64,000 nucleotides of DNA from NCBI GenBank assembly GCA_943788815.1, contig CALSRS010000001.1, positions 558,001-622,000 on the forward strand. Reading direction: 5' to 3'. The position numbers and the translations under genes are program-made. The notes below the pieces were generated by a model. The model was not told the origin of the DNA. It worked only from the letters and a program-made list of their open reading frames with translations, and ran no database searches. The stretch is from an uncultured Gammaproteobacteria bacterium (GTDB taxonomy: Bacteria > Pseudomonadota > Gammaproteobacteria > Eutrophobiales > Eutrophobiaceae). Numbering within the stretch: the first letter of the stretch is position 1; the number at the start of each line of letters is the position of its first letter. Shown in pieces: positions 41,352 to 52,189 of the stretch.

Positions 41352-41786
41352 ATGCAATTAACACCATTTCATTTAGCTGTCCAAGTTCGTGATATTGACG
41401 AGGCCAGGGACTTTTATGGCATTGGCATGGGATTTTCAGAAGGTAGAAGTACAGAAAATTGGATTGATTTTAATATGTTTGGTCATCAGTTCGTAACTCA
41501 TCTCAATCCACAGATTAGTAAAACAGGAAAAATAGCTACTATTTCAAATCTAGTAGACGGACATGGAGTTCCTGTGCCTCATTTTGGTGTTGTTATGAAC
41601 TTTGAAGATTGGGAAGCATTTACTAAAAAAATCAGTTTAATCATTGATGATTTTATCATTGAGCCGTATGTGCGGTTTAAAGGAAAACCAGGTGAACAGG
41701 GTACAATGTTCTTTTCAGACCCTTCTGGTAATGTCTTAGAGTTTAAAGCATTTAGAAACATTGATTTGGATCTTTTTGCAAAATAA
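41352..41786 (+). CDS. VOC-superfamily (glyoxalase-like) protein
   Basis: 144 residues with paired beta-alpha-beta-beta-beta units: FHLAVQVRDIDEARDFYGIGMGF opens the first and PHFGVVMNFEDWEAF the second; the end reads GTMFFSDPSGNVLEFKAFRN. Metal-binding candidates are His7 (FHLAV), the His in PHFGV, and the Glu in NVLEFKAF, the usual H/E pattern. A perfect AGGAGG precedes the ATG by four bases, one of the strongest ribosome sites in the window. Substrate unknown. Confidence 0.88.
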   Translation: MQLTPFHLAVQVRDIDEARDFYGIGMGFSEGRSTENWIDFNMFGHQFVTHLNPQISKTGKIATISNLVDGHGVPVPHFGVVMNFEDWEAFTKKISLIIDDFIIEPYVRFKGKPGEQGTMFFSDPSGNVLEFKAFRNIDLDLFAK

Positions 41787-41832
41787 ATAGTGCACGCTGT
41801 TGGTACAAAACTGAAGTTTTATTGTTAATAAA

Positions 41833-42735
41833 TTAATCTGTATTAACAAAAGTCAATATCGCATCTCTTATATTATCATCTTCATTATTCATGTGAGTGA
41901 TAATGGTAAAGTGATCTCGGTTTGTGACTTCTAACGAATCTATCGATTCATTGCCAACACTTTTCATTTCTGTTACAAAACGTTCATTCTGCTCTCGACG
42001 CCAGTCTTCATCACCATCTGCATAGATCATTAACATGGGTGGTTTTCCTGATTTAATGTGTAGCGATACCGATGCCTTGTACCAATCATTTGGATCTTCA
42101 CCCCAAACATCCTTCGGTCTATCTTTTGCCGTCTCTTCAACGTATAAAAATGGGCTAATTGGCAGGACACCTTTTATAGCTTCAATTTTTAAACCCTGTT
42201 TTTGTAGGTGTGCGGGGTCCATTGCCAGTAACACGGCAAGATAGGCTCCTGAAGAATGTCCAGACAGGTAAATACGACTCGGATCACCGCCATAGTGATG
42301 GATGTTTTCTTTCGCCCAGGCAAAGGCCGCAGCGGCGTCATTGACATGTCCGGGATGTTGAACAGTTGGAGTGAGCCGGTAATTGGCCGAAACGACCCCG
42401 ATTCCAAAACCTTTCATCCTTGCCGCTAGCGCTTCGCCATCCAACTTGGTTCCCGCTTTTAATGCACCACCATGAAAAAATAAAATAACAGGAATATCTT
42501 TTTGGCCTTCGGGCATGAAGATGTCTAACTTATCTTTGTCATCGGCATAAATTGCCGATTCGATATAGTTAATGTCTCGGTAGGTATGCAATCCAGACAG
42601 GTCCTGCTCCCCTTCTACTAAGAGCTGGGCCTGAAGATCCGTTGAATATGGTGCGTTTATCATTATAAGTGCTACTAAATACAATTTACTTAGAAGTGGT
42701 GCTTTCATCATAAACATCAATCCAAACGAATTCAT
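41833..42735 (-). CDS. Exported alpha/beta hydrolase (esterase/lipase, BD-FAE/HSL-like)
   Basis: 300 residues with an N-terminal hydrophobic stretch (about 15-30, ending LQAQ) likely a signal peptide. FFHGGALKAGTKLDGE is the HGG oxyanion motif, the nucleophile is in LSGHSSGAYLAVLLA, the acid is in YADGDEDW and the His in VTNRDHFTIITH. Related to acetyl esterases and kynurenine-formamidase-like enzymes. Encoded divergently from the DUF5916 gene across a 184-bp gap. Confidence 0.87.
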   Translation of the reverse strand: MNSFGLMFMMKAPLLSKLYLVALIMINAPYSTDLQAQLLVEGEQDLSGLHTYRDINYIESAIYADDKDKLDIFMPEGQKDIPVILFFHGGALKAGTKLDGEALAARMKGFGIGVVSANYRLTPTVQHPGHVNDAAAAFAWAKENIHHYGGDPSRIYLSGHSSGAYLAVLLAMDPAHLQKQGLKIEAIKGVLPISPFLYVEETAKDRPKDVWGEDPNDWYKASVSLHIKSGKPPMLMIYADGDEDWRREQNERFVTEMKSVGNESIDSLEVTNRDHFTIITHMNNEDDNIRDAILTFVNTD

Positions 42736-42919
42736 TCTCTGAATTTATTTCAACACTTTTGGGGACAAAATTTATTTCTATACATTATATATAGATAAAT
42801 TTTATAAACTAAAAGTAGTTACTTGAACACATTCTCAATATTTTCATAGTGTTATATTGTAAATATGGAGTAATACCTCTAATCTTGCGCCAAATATATC
42901 CCAAATCTATTAGGCATAC

Positions 42920-45136
42920 ATGCTAGTGCAATACCTTAAATACCTGCCCGTTATTTTCTTCCTCACACTCAATACTCATGGGGTAATGGCCCAAAGTGCT
43001 TCAGAGGAAGACGCTAACAAGGTGGTTAAATTTGTGAGGATAAACATGCCTCCAGTAATTGATGGAAAAATCGATGAGGCGATATGGCAGCAAGCTGAAA
43101 TTCTGACTGATTTTCACCAGACCCGTCCTGGTAATGGCGCACCACCATCTGATCCCACTGAGGTTTACCTGCTATATGATGATAATGCCATCTATATTGC
43201 TGCACGGATGTACGACAGTGAACCTGATCGAATATCTGCACCTACCGTAAGACATGGGGAAGGTCTGGGGCGAGATGATCGTATTGTTATCATATTAGAT
43301 CCCTACCATACCGGTCGTGGAGCTTTTCGTTTTGAGACCAACGCCAACGGCATACGCCACGATGCGCTCTATGATAGCGTTAGTTCGTTTGAAAGTGCCT
43401 GGACCGCCATATATGAATCTGCCGCCAGTTATTTTGATGGAGGCTGGGAAGCGGAGATGGCCATACCGTTTAAATCGCTGTCATTTGATCCCAATATAGA
43501 TACCTGGGGCTTTAATTTTGGCAGAGGAATACGTCGGCGTGGCGAAGAAATAGCCTGGGTATCGAGAAACCGTAGCTACAATGCCAGTATTCTCGGTTCG
43601 GCAACGGGTCTGACAGGTATGGAACAAGGCATGGGCCTGGATGTCGTCCCTTCAATTTCAGTCAATCGACAAAAAACCTATGACCCCACCAATAAGGACT
43701 GGAATTTTGAACCTTCGCTGGACGTATTTTACAAAGTCACCCCATCATTAAATGCGTCCTTGACCCTCAATACTGATTTTTCGGCAACAGAGGTTGATGA
43801 CCGCCAGGTAAACTTGACAAGATTTAATCTCTTTTTCCCAGAAAAACGAGATTTCTTTTTGAATGACTCTGACCTTTTTACCTTTGGGCGAATTGGTGAA
43901 ACTGGAAATGATGCAAGCTCGCGCTCTACTGATAACAATGGTCGCCCCTTCTTCTCTCGACGATTGGGTCTTGGAAATGGTCGACCTGTAGACTTAAAAG
44001 TGGGGGGCAAACTCAGCGGCCGCGCGGGTCGATATACACTGGGTATGCTAGCCATGCGCCAGGACGGATTTGAGGGTGTTGACGCCAGTAATATTTTTGT
44101 CGGACGAGTCTCAGCTAATGTGCTGGATGAATCTAGTATAGGCATGATGCTGACCTCAGGAGATCCGAATTCAAATAACAGTAATGTCATGGGAGGTGTT
44201 GATTTTCGCTATCTGAACACACGTTTAGCTGGTGGTCGCGTACTGGAGGCGGACGCGTGGTATCAAGTATCAGATACTCAAGGACTCAACGGTAACGATG
44301 ATGCTTTTGGCATTGGTATACGCTCACCCAATAACTCTGGACTAAGAGGTGGCATTCAATATAAACAGATACAGGAAAATTTTAATCCTGCCCTGGGTTT
44401 TGTCAGCCGAACCAATGTTAAGGGGATAAGTACTGATGCTGGCTATACCTGGTATCCTAAAAATAGCTACTTTCAAGAGATCTTCAGCGGTATTGATGTG
44501 GAACGTATTAGCTTGTTGGGGGATGGTGGATTACAGTCCCAGGTGATTTTAGGCAGGATAGTCGAACTGCAAAATAACACCAGGGATTCATTGAATATAC
44601 ACTATACCCATACGAAGGAAGTGATCACATCACCGTTTAGTATCTATGAAGATATTAATCGAGAGATCATTATCCCTTCAGGCACCTATAATTTTGGTGA
44701 GGCTTCAGCAACCTTGTCCACAGGTGGGCAACGTGACCTGGCAGCTGACTTTACAGTTTCTGCTGGTGATTTTTTTTCAGGGACCCGCACCAATCTGGCT
44801 GGAGGCCTAACCTGGAGACAATCAAAATATTTTACCTTACGGACTTCCTATGACTGGAATGATATCAATCTTCCACAGGGTGATTTTATTACCCGCGTAA
44901 CCAGTATTACTACAGAAGTGACTTTTTCACCTACCCTTTACTGGATCAACTTGCTCCAATATGACAATGTCTCTGAAGTCATGGGTTTAAATGCCCGACT
45001 AGTGTGGATACCCAAAGCTGGACAGGAAGCGCTAATTGTTTTTAACCATAGCTGGCAGGATGAAGATAAGGACAATAATTTCCGCTCTGAGTTAAGTGAT
45101 ATCAACGTAAAATTAAGTTACACCTTTCGCTTTTAA
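42920..45136 (+). CDS. DUF5916 outer-membrane-like protein with CBM9-type N-terminal domain
   Basis: 738 residues with a signal peptide ending near VMAQ. Residues about 35-210 match a family 9 carbohydrate-binding-like beta sandwich (MPPVIDGKIDEAIWQQAEILTDFHQTRPGNG; YLLYDDNAIYIAARMYDSEP). The rest is the DUF5916 region, ending as a beta-barrel strand (KLSYTFRF) with FFPEKRDFFLNDSDLFTFG, a family hallmark. Probably an outer-membrane protein; ligand unknown. Divergent from the neighbouring esterase. Confidence 0.86.
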   Translation: MLVQYLKYLPVIFFLTLNTHGVMAQSASEEDANKVVKFVRINMPPVIDGKIDEAIWQQAEILTDFHQTRPGNGAPPSDPTEVYLLYDDNAIYIAARMYDSEPDRISAPTVRHGEGLGRDDRIVIILDPYHTGRGAFRFETNANGIRHDALYDSVSSFESAWTAIYESAASYFDGGWEAEMAIPFKSLSFDPNIDTWGFNFGRGIRRRGEEIAWVSRNRSYNASILGSATGLTGMEQGMGLDVVPSISVNRQKTYDPTNKDWNFEPSLDVFYKVTPSLNASLTLNTDFSATEVDDRQVNLTRFNLFFPEKRDFFLNDSDLFTFGRIGETGNDASSRSTDNNGRPFFSRRLGLGNGRPVDLKVGGKLSGRAGRYTLGMLAMRQDGFEGVDASNIFVGRVSANVLDESSIGMMLTSGDPNSNNSNVMGGVDFRYLNTRLAGGRVLEADAWYQVSDTQGLNGNDDAFGIGIRSPNNSGLRGGIQYKQIQENFNPALGFVSRTNVKGISTDAGYTWYPKNSYFQEIFSGIDVERISLLGDGGLQSQVILGRIVELQNNTRDSLNIHYTHTKEVITSPFSIYEDINREIIIPSGTYNFGEASATLSTGGQRDLAADFTVSAGDFFSGTRTNLAGGLTWRQSKYFTLRTSYDWNDINLPQGDFITRVTSITTEVTFSPTLYWINLLQYDNVSEVMGLNARLVWIPKAGQEALIVFNHSWQDEDKDNNFRSELSDINVKLSYTFRF

Positions 45137-45200
45137 GCACTGATAATATCTCCAGGTCAATTACTTGACACACGTTTTCAAGTTGTAAGAATGACAACTT

Positions 45201-45635
45201 ATGAAGACAGTCATTTTTAAAATTAAAGAAGTTAGCTGGGAACAGGAAAATCAACGGATCATGATGATTCGTAAGAAAGTATTCGTAGATGAACAAAATG
45301 TCCCCATGGAAGAAGAAATGGATGAGCTGGATGTTCAATGCTGGTTTGTACTTGCGGAAGACTCCAAAGAAAATGTCATTGGTACAGGCAGGTTATTACC
45401 TTCAGGAAAAATTGGTAGAATGGCCGTGCTAAAAGAATATCGAAATATAGGCGTAGGTAGCGCTATTCTCAACGCCCTGATAGAAATCGCGAATAACGAA
45501 TCAATCAATAATTTATATCTACATGGTCAGGTCCATGCCAAGGCATTCTATAATAAACACGGGTTCATAGAACAAGGTTCCATATTTGATGAGGCAGGAA
45601 TTCCACATTATAAAATGAGATTTATTCCGCATTAA
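45201..45635 (+). CDS. GNAT-family acetyltransferase (ElaA/YjcF-like)
   Basis: 144 residues: RKKVFVDEQNVPMEEEMDELD near the start and the acetyl-CoA loop IGRMAVLKEYRNIGVGSAIL, then the closing AFYNKHGFIEQGSIFDEAGIPHYKM. This pattern is characteristic of YjcF-type proteins. First of four plus-strand genes that run into purL. Confidence 0.88.
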   Translation: MKTVIFKIKEVSWEQENQRIMMIRKKVFVDEQNVPMEEEMDELDVQCWFVLAEDSKENVIGTGRLLPSGKIGRMAVLKEYRNIGVGSAILNALIEIANNESINNLYLHGQVHAKAFYNKHGFIEQGSIFDEAGIPHYKMRFIPH

Positions 45636-45693
45636 TGAATGCATAGATATGCAATAATATAGTAAGCACGAATTAACTTAATTTAGATAAAAC

Positions 45694-46206
45694 ATGCATA
45701 AATTTGATAACTATAAGCTTGGAAAATCTGAAGAAGAGATCAATATTGATACTATTGATGATAATGTAAATTCCACACTCACTATGGCTCAACAGGCAAC
45801 ACGGACCATAGATATCATTAGCCGCAAACTTGACCCTGCTATTTATAATACACCTGAGTTTATTGAGGCTATAAAACAATTAATTATCGGGTCCTCCAGG
45901 GCAAGAGTACGTATTCTTGTATTTGAACCGTCCCAAATAGTTAAACGTGGTCATAGGCTGGTGGATCTATCCATGAGCATGAGCAGCTATATCACCATCA
46001 ATGTGCCTGGCAAAGAACATGGGAGCTTTAATGAGTCTCTGTTTATTGCCGATGCGACTGCTTATGTATACCGTTTGCAATCAGACCGCTTTGAAGCGAA
46101 ATTAAATTTCAATGACAAACGTGCATCCCGTTTTTTGATTCATGAATTTGACGAGATGTGGGGAAGATCCAGGAGTGACCCTAATTTACGACGAACAATA
46201 TTATGA
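45694..46206 (+). CDS. DUF7931-like protein of unknown function
   Basis: 170 residues, no membrane segment. The visible parts are an N-terminal acidic stretch, then TMAQQATRTIDIISRKLDPAIYNTPEFIEAIKQLI and SSRARVRILVFEP, then FIADATAYVYRLQSDRFEAKLNFNDKRASR and FDEMWGRS. The order of a strand with DIISRKLDP and a later DATAYVYR recalls a degenerate phospholipase D-type fold without the HKD motif; homologues sit after or are fused to GNAT proteins. Overlaps the next gene by 4 bp. Confidence 0.6.
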   Translation: MHKFDNYKLGKSEEEINIDTIDDNVNSTLTMAQQATRTIDIISRKLDPAIYNTPEFIEAIKQLIIGSSRARVRILVFEPSQIVKRGHRLVDLSMSMSSYITINVPGKEHGSFNESLFIADATAYVYRLQSDRFEAKLNFNDKRASRFLIHEFDEMWGRSRSDPNLRRTIL

Positions 46207-47066
46207 GACGACATAGTCTCTTTTTACTTTTAACGATATTTATATCTTACGGACAAGCTCAGCAGATGAGTCTTGAAGTGATTCCACTGACTAACCGCAC
46301 TGCTGATCAGCTAATCGATGTTATTAAACCACTTTTAGTGCCTGGTGGTTCAGTTTCTGGGATGAACAATAAACTCATCATAAAATCAACCCGTATCAAC
46401 ATTACGGAAATCAAACAATTACTTAACACGCTCGATAAACCATTACGTCGTTTACTCATTACAGTAAACCAGGGTCAAAATATCAATACGATTGACCTGT
46501 CTCAATCTGTCAGTGGTCGAGTGACCTCAGGCGATGTCAGCATCAGTAATCGCTCAATGACATCACACAACCAGGGCGTAGTGATTAGTAGTACAGATAG
46601 TGATGGAAACAGGATCAGCTACCAAGCGGAGCACAGGGAAACACGAACAGATAATAATCACTCTTTTTCAGTTCAGACACTGGAAGGCCAGCCAGCATTG
46701 ATACAATCCGGTCTGTCTGTGCCTGTACAAAATCAAAATACGGTGTTTACCCGAAATGGCGTTATTGTGCGAGATTCTGTTGAATATGTTAATGCAACAT
46801 CCGGTTTTTATGTTTTACCGAGGATTAATGGAAACCAGGTAACCTTGATGGTTGCTCCTAATCTTACCAGTGTAATTGGCCAGGTTTCCCCAAGCTTTGT
46901 CGTACAAAATGTACAAACAACCGTCTCCGGATTAATCGGAGAATGGATAGATATTGGCGGTCTGGACACCTCAACTCGGGCAAATAATCGGGGAATACTT
47001 TCCGGTAGCGAAAATCAACAGGCCGATTCACGTACAATACTAATCAAAGTGGAAGAAATCCGGTAA
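46203..47066 (+). CDS. Secretin-like protein with an N1-type domain
   Basis: 287 residues with a signal peptide (to about residue 19). [59 protein letters not shown] is a secretin N-domain. The remaining part, including [24 protein letters not shown], resembles the strand-rich secretin region, but at 287 residues it is far shorter than type II/IV secretins and has no obvious full gate. ATGA overlap with the preceding gene. It could be a periplasmic lid or pilotin-like partner; function unknown. Confidence 0.65.
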   Translation: MRRHSLFLLLTIFISYGQAQQMSLEVIPLTNRTADQLIDVIKPLLVPGGSVSGMNNKLIIKSTRINITEIKQLLNTLDKPLRRLLITVNQGQNINTIDLSQSVSGRVTSGDVSISNRSMTSHNQGVVISSTDSDGNRISYQAEHRETRTDNNHSFSVQTLEGQPALIQSGLSVPVQNQNTVFTRNGVIVRDSVEYVNATSGFYVLPRINGNQVTLMVAPNLTSVIGQVSPSFVVQNVQTTVSGLIGEWIDIGGLDTSTRANNRGILSGSENQQADSRTILIKVEEIR

Positions 47067-47115
47067 ACTACGGGTTTCTAATCACGTTAATTGTACAAGT
47101 CCAGGACGCTTATTG

Positions 47116-50100
47116 ATGCTCGTTGTCTGCGGAGGATCCGCTCTCTCTCAATTTAGAATTGATAAAAAACTCGCTACTTTAAAATCGATCTGTCCATCGA
47201 TCAATTCAATTTCTACAAATTTCATATATCTTGTCAATACCACAGCATCACTCGATGAAGATGAAGCAGTTAAACTTGAAAATCTTGTCGATGGGAAAGT
47301 AGAAGACAATTTCAAGCTACCAAGTCATGCATCATATATCGTCATTCCAAGACCTGGCACGATCTCTCCTTGGTCAAGCAAAGCGACTGACATTTTGCAT
47401 CATTGTAGCCTATCCAACGTAAACCGGATTGAACGAGGGGTCCTTTGGCAATTTGAAATAAATAGCAACTCAACATTAGACCTAAATATATTTCCAGAAT
47501 TACATGACAGGATGACACAGACTATCGTGACCGAAATGTCACAATGTGAAGCCCTGTTCATTTCTGGCAATCCAAAGGAATTGACCTATATCGATATTCT
47601 TGGCCAAGGTAAACAAGCATTAGTTATGGCTAATAATACGATGGGGCTGGCATTGTCTGATGATGAAACGGATTATCTTTTTGACGCTTTTACTAAATTG
47701 AACCGTAATCCGGCAGATGTCGAAATCATGATGTTTGCTCAGGCGAATTCAGAGCATTGCCGACATAAAATATTTAATGCCAACTGGACTATAGATGGAC
47801 AAGCTGTACCGGAAAAATTATTTGGAATGATTCGTTCCACCTTTGAGGCCAATCCAGGTAAGGTACTTTCTGCTTATAAAGATAATGCCGCTGTCATGCG
47901 TGGCTATCAGGCAAGTCGATTTTTCCCAGATACCCAGACTCACCAATATCAATATATAGAAGAAGACGTCAATATATTGATGAAGGTGGAAACGCATAAT
48001 CATCCTACTGGCATATCACCTTTTCCTGGGGCAGCCACCGGCTCCGGAGGAGAAATTAGAGATGAGGCTGCAACAGGGACTGGCGCAAAACCCAAAGCAG
48101 GCATGTCTGGATTTACCGTATCCAACCTCAAGATTCCCGGTCAGCACCTTCCCTGGGAGACAGATTTTGGAAAACCCGAACGTATGGCTAGCGCCCTGGA
48201 TATAATGATAGAAGGTCCCATAGGTGCAGCCTCCTACAATAATGAATTTGGCCGCCCTGCCCTTAATGGTTTCTTCCGAACCTATGAACAACTCAACTCG
48301 GAATCTGAAAGCATTTTAGGATTTCATAAACCCATCATGCTTGCTGGTGGTATTGGCTCAATACGCAAACAACATATTCATAAAAACGAAATCCCAGAAA
48401 AATCCAAGCTGATTGTCCTTGGTGGTCCTGCCATGCTCATAGGCCTGGGAGGCGGTGCTGCGTCATCAGTGGCTTCTGGTAAAAGTGATGCTGAGCTCGA
48501 CTTTGCTTCTGTCCAGCGAGATAACCCTGAGATTCAGCGACGTTGTCAGGAAGTGATTGATCGTTGCTGGGCGCTGGGAGACAGCAATCCTATTATTTCA
48601 ATCCATGATGTTGGCGCAGGTGGCCTATCCAATGCATTACCTGAACTTGTCCATGAAAGTCACCGAGGTGCAACATTCAGCTTGAGAGACATTCCTAATG
48701 ATGACCGCAGTATGTCACCCATGGAAATCTGGTGTAATGAATCCCAGGAACGTTATGTGATGGCCATCAATCCGGAATCATTGACGCTGTTTGAAGATCT
48801 TTGTCAACGAGAGCGAGCGCCTTATGCTGTGATTGGCGAAGCCAATCTCAGCGGACAACTTATCCTGGAAGATTCGGAGTTTAAAAACAGACCCATAGAT
48901 ATACCGCTGGAAATCTTATTGGGAAAACCACCCAAGATGCACCGGAATGTGGAACATACCACATTTAAAAGTGACGAAATTCCTGTCGATACTATTGATT
49001 TTAATGACGCCGTTAAACGCATTTTGCAATTGCCCACAGTGGCAGATAAACGATTTTTAATTACTATTGGTGATCGTAGTATTTCAGGGCTGGTTGTCAG
49101 GGACCAGATGGTAGGTCCATGGCAATGTCCTGTGGCGGACGTAGCAGTGACCGCCAGTTCTTATACAGCTTACACTGGAGAAGCTATGGCAGTGGGTGAA
49201 CGACCGCCTGTCGCGGTAATCAATGCACCCGCATCAGGCCGACTCGCGGTGGCCGAAGCTGTAACTAACATTTGCGCGGCTAGAATTACTAGTATTCAAG
49301 ACATTGCCTTTTCAGCAAACTGGATGGCCGCCTGTGGACACGCCGGCGAGGACGCAAAACTATTCGACACGGTAAAAGCCGTTTCAGATCTCGCAAAATC
49401 ACTACAGATATGTATTCCGGTGGGCAAGGATTCTCTTTCCATGAATACAATATGGAATGAAAATAATACAGAGCGACAAGTCTATTCACCGTTATCAGTT
49501 AACATCACGGCTTTTGCGCCTGTATGTGATATTCGAAAATCACTTACTCCACAATTACAGGCGAATGAAGACTCATGCTTATTATTAATCGATCTTGGCA
49601 ACCATCAAAACCGCTTAGGTGGTTCATGCCTTGCCCAGGTCTATAATACCTTTGGTACACAAACTAGTGATCTGGATGACCCTGCCTTGCTCTCAAGTTT
49701 TTTCCAGGGCATTCAGTTACTCAACGAAATGGGCTTGATTGTGGCCTATCATGATCGTTCCGATGGTGGTCTATTTGTTACTTTATGTGAAATGGCGTTT
49801 GCTGGGCATGTTGGTGTGGATATCAATATCCACAATGAAGCATCACAACTCATCTCCTATATGTTTTCAGAAGAGCCTGGTGCTGTAATCCAGGTTAACA
49901 ATCTCTATGTAGATAGCGTGATTAAAACACTTGTTGATTCTGGTTTACCTAAAAATCTTATTCAGGTCATAGGCAAACCGACTATGGACAAGAACTTCAA
50001 GATTACTTTTAACTCTAATCCGGTATTTTTGGAATCACTTACTGTGTTACATGGTTTGTGGTCTAACACGACATACCACATGCAATCATTAAGAGATAAC

Positions 50101-50976
50101 CCACAGTGTGCCCGTGAAGAATATGACGCCATCATAAATATGGATGACCCTGGCTTAGATGTATCCGTTTCATTTGATATGAATTCAACTGCGCCAGAGA
50201 TTCTCAAAGGCGTTAAACCCAAAATGGCGATACTCAGGGAGCAAGGTGTTAACGGTCAGATAGAAATGGCCGCCGCCTTCCATCGTGCTGGATTCGATAC
50301 CATTGATGTCCATATGAGTGATCTGTTAAATCAATCAGTCTCTCTGGATGATTTTACGGGTATTGTTGCCTGTGGTGGGTTTTCCTATGGAGATGTCCTA
50401 GGTGCGGGTGGTGGTTGGGCAAAATCCATATTATTTAATTCACGTCTGCGAGATGAATTTCAGGCCTTCTTTGAAAAACCAACCACATTCGGACTGGGCG
50501 TATGCAATGGGTGTCAGATGTTCTCACATCTACGCGAATTGATACCTGGGGCATCACATTGGCCTGATTTTCTTAAAAATCGATCAGAGCAGTTTGAAGC
50601 ACGTCTGCTATTGGTAGAAATCCTGGATTCCCCTTCCATTCTTACCAAAGGCATGGCGGGTTCAAAAGTTCCTGTAGTGGTTGCCCATGGAGAAGGCCAA
50701 ACAGTGTTCAAACCAGGGCAAGACAAAGCCCAATCTAATCCCGTACTACGGTATATCAACAATAATCATCATGTTGCTGAAAGCTACCCCGCCAATCCAA
50801 ACGGTTCAGTTGATGGCTTAACTGGATTTGCTAATGATGACGGCCGATTTACCATCATGATGCCGCACCCAGAAAGAGTTTTTCTTAGTAAACAATGGTC
50901 ATGGAAACCAGATGACTGGAATCATGAAGAGACCCCCTGGATGATGTTGTTTAAAAATGCCAGGGCAGCGATTTAA
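47116..50976 (+). CDS. purL: Phosphoribosylformylglycinamidine synthase (PurL, fused form)
   Basis: 1286 residues in one chain. Makes FGAM from FGAR with glutamine and ATP. The N-terminal PurS-like part, linker, two AIRS-type ATP-binding halves ([29 protein letters not shown]) and the class I glutaminase ([12 protein letters not shown] nucleophile Cys; MMPHPERVF for His/Glu) are all visible. I prefer the ATG at 47116 over the TTG immediately before it. It follows the secretin-like gene by 49 bp. Confidence 0.96.
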   Translation: MLVVCGGSALSQFRIDKKLATLKSICPSINSISTNFIYLVNTTASLDEDEAVKLENLVDGKVEDNFKLPSHASYIVIPRPGTISPWSSKATDILHHCSLSNVNRIERGVLWQFEINSNSTLDLNIFPELHDRMTQTIVTEMSQCEALFISGNPKELTYIDILGQGKQALVMANNTMGLALSDDETDYLFDAFTKLNRNPADVEIMMFAQANSEHCRHKIFNANWTIDGQAVPEKLFGMIRSTFEANPGKVLSAYKDNAAVMRGYQASRFFPDTQTHQYQYIEEDVNILMKVETHNHPTGISPFPGAATGSGGEIRDEAATGTGAKPKAGMSGFTVSNLKIPGQHLPWETDFGKPERMASALDIMIEGPIGAASYNNEFGRPALNGFFRTYEQLNSESESILGFHKPIMLAGGIGSIRKQHIHKNEIPEKSKLIVLGGPAMLIGLGGGAASSVASGKSDAELDFASVQRDNPEIQRRCQEVIDRCWALGDSNPIISIHDVGAGGLSNALPELVHESHRGATFSLRDIPNDDRSMSPMEIWCNESQERYVMAINPESLTLFEDLCQRERAPYAVIGEANLSGQLILEDSEFKNRPIDIPLEILLGKPPKMHRNVEHTTFKSDEIPVDTIDFNDAVKRILQLPTVADKRFLITIGDRSISGLVVRDQMVGPWQCPVADVAVTASSYTAYTGEAMAVGERPPVAVINAPASGRLAVAEAVTNICAARITSIQDIAFSANWMAACGHAGEDAKLFDTVKAVSDLAKSLQICIPVGKDSLSMNTIWNENNTERQVYSPLSVNITAFAPVCDIRKSLTPQLQANEDSCLLLIDLGNHQNRLGGSCLAQVYNTFGTQTSDLDDPALLSSFFQGIQLLNEMGLIVAYHDRSDGGLFVTLCEMAFAGHVGVDINIHNEASQLISYMFSEEPGAVIQVNNLYVDSVIKTLVDSGLPKNLIQVIGKPTMDKNFKITFNSNPVFLESLTVLHGLWSNTTYHMQSLRDNPQCAREEYDAIINMDDPGLDVSVSFDMNSTAPEILKGVKPKMAILREQGVNGQIEMAAAFHRAGFDTIDVHMSDLLNQSVSLDDFTGIVACGGFSYGDVLGAGGGWAKSILFNSRLRDEFQAFFEKPTTFGLGVCNGCQMFSHLRELIPGASHWPDFLKNRSEQFEARLLLVEILDSPSILTKGMAGSKVPVVVAHGEGQTVFKPGQDKAQSNPVLRYINNNHHVAESYPANPNGSVDGLTGFANDDGRFTIMMPHPERVFLSKQWSWKPDDWNHEETPWMMLFKNARAAI

Positions 50977-51021
50977 CATAGATATATTTCTTATATAATT
51001 CCTACACTATAGCTAACGAAT

Positions 51022-51045
51022 CTTTGCGTATTTTTTTTCGCAAAA
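51022..51045. terminator. Possible terminator after purL
   Basis: TTTGCG (51023-51028) pairs with CGCAAA (51039-51044) around a T-rich loop, 47 bp past the purL stop. A-run and T-run flanks suit weak bidirectional termination, but the stem is short. Confidence 0.35.
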
Positions 51046-51065
51046 AAAGAATTTTCAATTACAAA

Positions 51066-51203
51066 AGTTGCGCCTCAACAACTTAAATAACAAAACCACT
51101 CTTATATCGCATCATTAATAAAGTTGCTAGATAACAACTAATATTACGAAATTACTTTTCCATCACGTCATTAAAAATAGTTGCGTGACAACAACCAAAA
51201 TAA
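51066..51203. repeat. Degenerate 56-57-bp tandem repeats with palindromic sites
   Basis: Units begin at 51066, 51122 and 51179. Each starts with AGTTGC-N5-AACAAC (third position variable beyond), a near-palindrome whose GTTG and CAAC arms stand 8 bp apart. Units 1 and 2 align without gaps over 56 bp with 17 mismatches by my hand count; unit 3 keeps the palindrome and the next few bases, then diverges into T-rich sequence. The array lies 100-240 bp ahead of the HExxH gene and follows purL. The equal spacing suggests repeated binding sites for one regulator, or a small repetitive element. Confidence 0.75.
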
Positions 51204-51301
51204 TATTTTTTGTTTCATTTTTATTTTGATTTTTTTCTCTTATACTCTAAGTGAAATGATTTTTTTAATTTCAGTTATGAAAAAATGATAATAAATTAGA
51301 A

Positions 51302-52189
51302 ATGGACACAATTAACTTTCATGAAAATATAAAAAACCATTTAGGTGGTTTATTAAATAATTTTCGAGAAAGTTATATTCCACACAGTGATACTTCTCAA
51401 ACTATGGTGCACCCGTGCATCATTCAAGGTCGCCCTACACTTGTCTTTGAACGTGGTCTTCAACTTGATGAAGCCGATGTATTTAAATTATTAGTTGAAT
51501 TTGCCAACCATAATGGCTTTGAGATTAAGGAAGACAGAAGGGAAGAGTTTATCGAGGGTATAAAACGGGCAAAAGACAAACAAACTGCTAACGCGATATC
51601 AATTATTGTCATTGCGGCCAGCCTGGTCACACAAAGAGTAATTGCTGATTCAAAATATGAGAATAATTGCCTCAACAAATCTGAAGATATGAGTATTACT
51701 ATAAAATATGAACGCCATGATGAATTGTCGTATTTGTTATCTGATATTCGAAAAGTAAAAACAGAAGACGAATTGTTGAATGTGCTACTAGTTTGGATTA
51801 ATTGCAATTCATCATTTGATTACCATCTTAATGAAATGCCTGGAATAAAAAAAGTTAATACGACTCAGATGAAAGACCTTGCATCTGGAAATGTGCTACC
51901 AGCTTCAATTACCCCAAGGACTTCGCATATCAAGGGGCTGTATAATTTTCATAGTAAAACAATATATCTGCTAGATTCTTTTAATATCAGCAATGAAGAA
52001 GATCGTGCAATTTTATTACATGAAGTTGTACATTTTCTTCAATTTCAATACGGTGATGATAATTTCTTTGATTGCAAACAAAAGCTAGAAAGTTTTGCAT
52101 ATAGATTACAGGCTAAATATCTATATAATAAGAATCAAAAGATAGATATCACAGGGCAACACATACGCCAAGCCAGCCGCTGTTATTAA
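51302..52189 (+). CDS. Unfamiliar protein with an HExxH (DUF6647-like) C-terminal domain
   Basis: 295 residues, no signal peptide. The C-terminal ~130 residues include HEVVHFLQF (H240, E241, H244) and a downstream Glu in LESFAYRLQ (E263), the pattern of gluzincin metallopeptidases and of DUF6647-type proteins. The first ~120 residues are charged and helical, with a hydrophobic stretch at 99-113 (ISIIVIAASLVTQRV); I do not recognise this part. The gene is monocistronic, follows the palindromic repeat array and is AT-rich even for this window. A secreted-type peptidase is unlikely without a signal; an intracellular or membrane-tethered role is possible. Confidence 0.65.
   Translation: MDTINFHENIKNHLGGLLNNFRESYIPHSDTSQTMVHPCIIQGRPTLVFERGLQLDEADVFKLLVEFANHNGFEIKEDRREEFIEGIKRAKDKQTANAISIIVIAASLVTQRVIADSKYENNCLNKSEDMSITIKYERHDELSYLLSDIRKVKTEDELLNVLLVWINCNSSFDYHLNEMPGIKKVNTTQMKDLASGNVLPASITPRTSHIKGLYNFHSKTIYLLDSFNISNEEDRAILLHEVVHFLQFQYGDDNFFDCKQKLESFAYRLQAKYLYNKNQKIDITGQHIRQASRCY

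Noticed and set aside
51010-51300. Integron-type attC or other recombination sites
   Set aside because: The palindromes carry GTTGC where the core would need GTTRRRY, and no integrase or cassette array is present.
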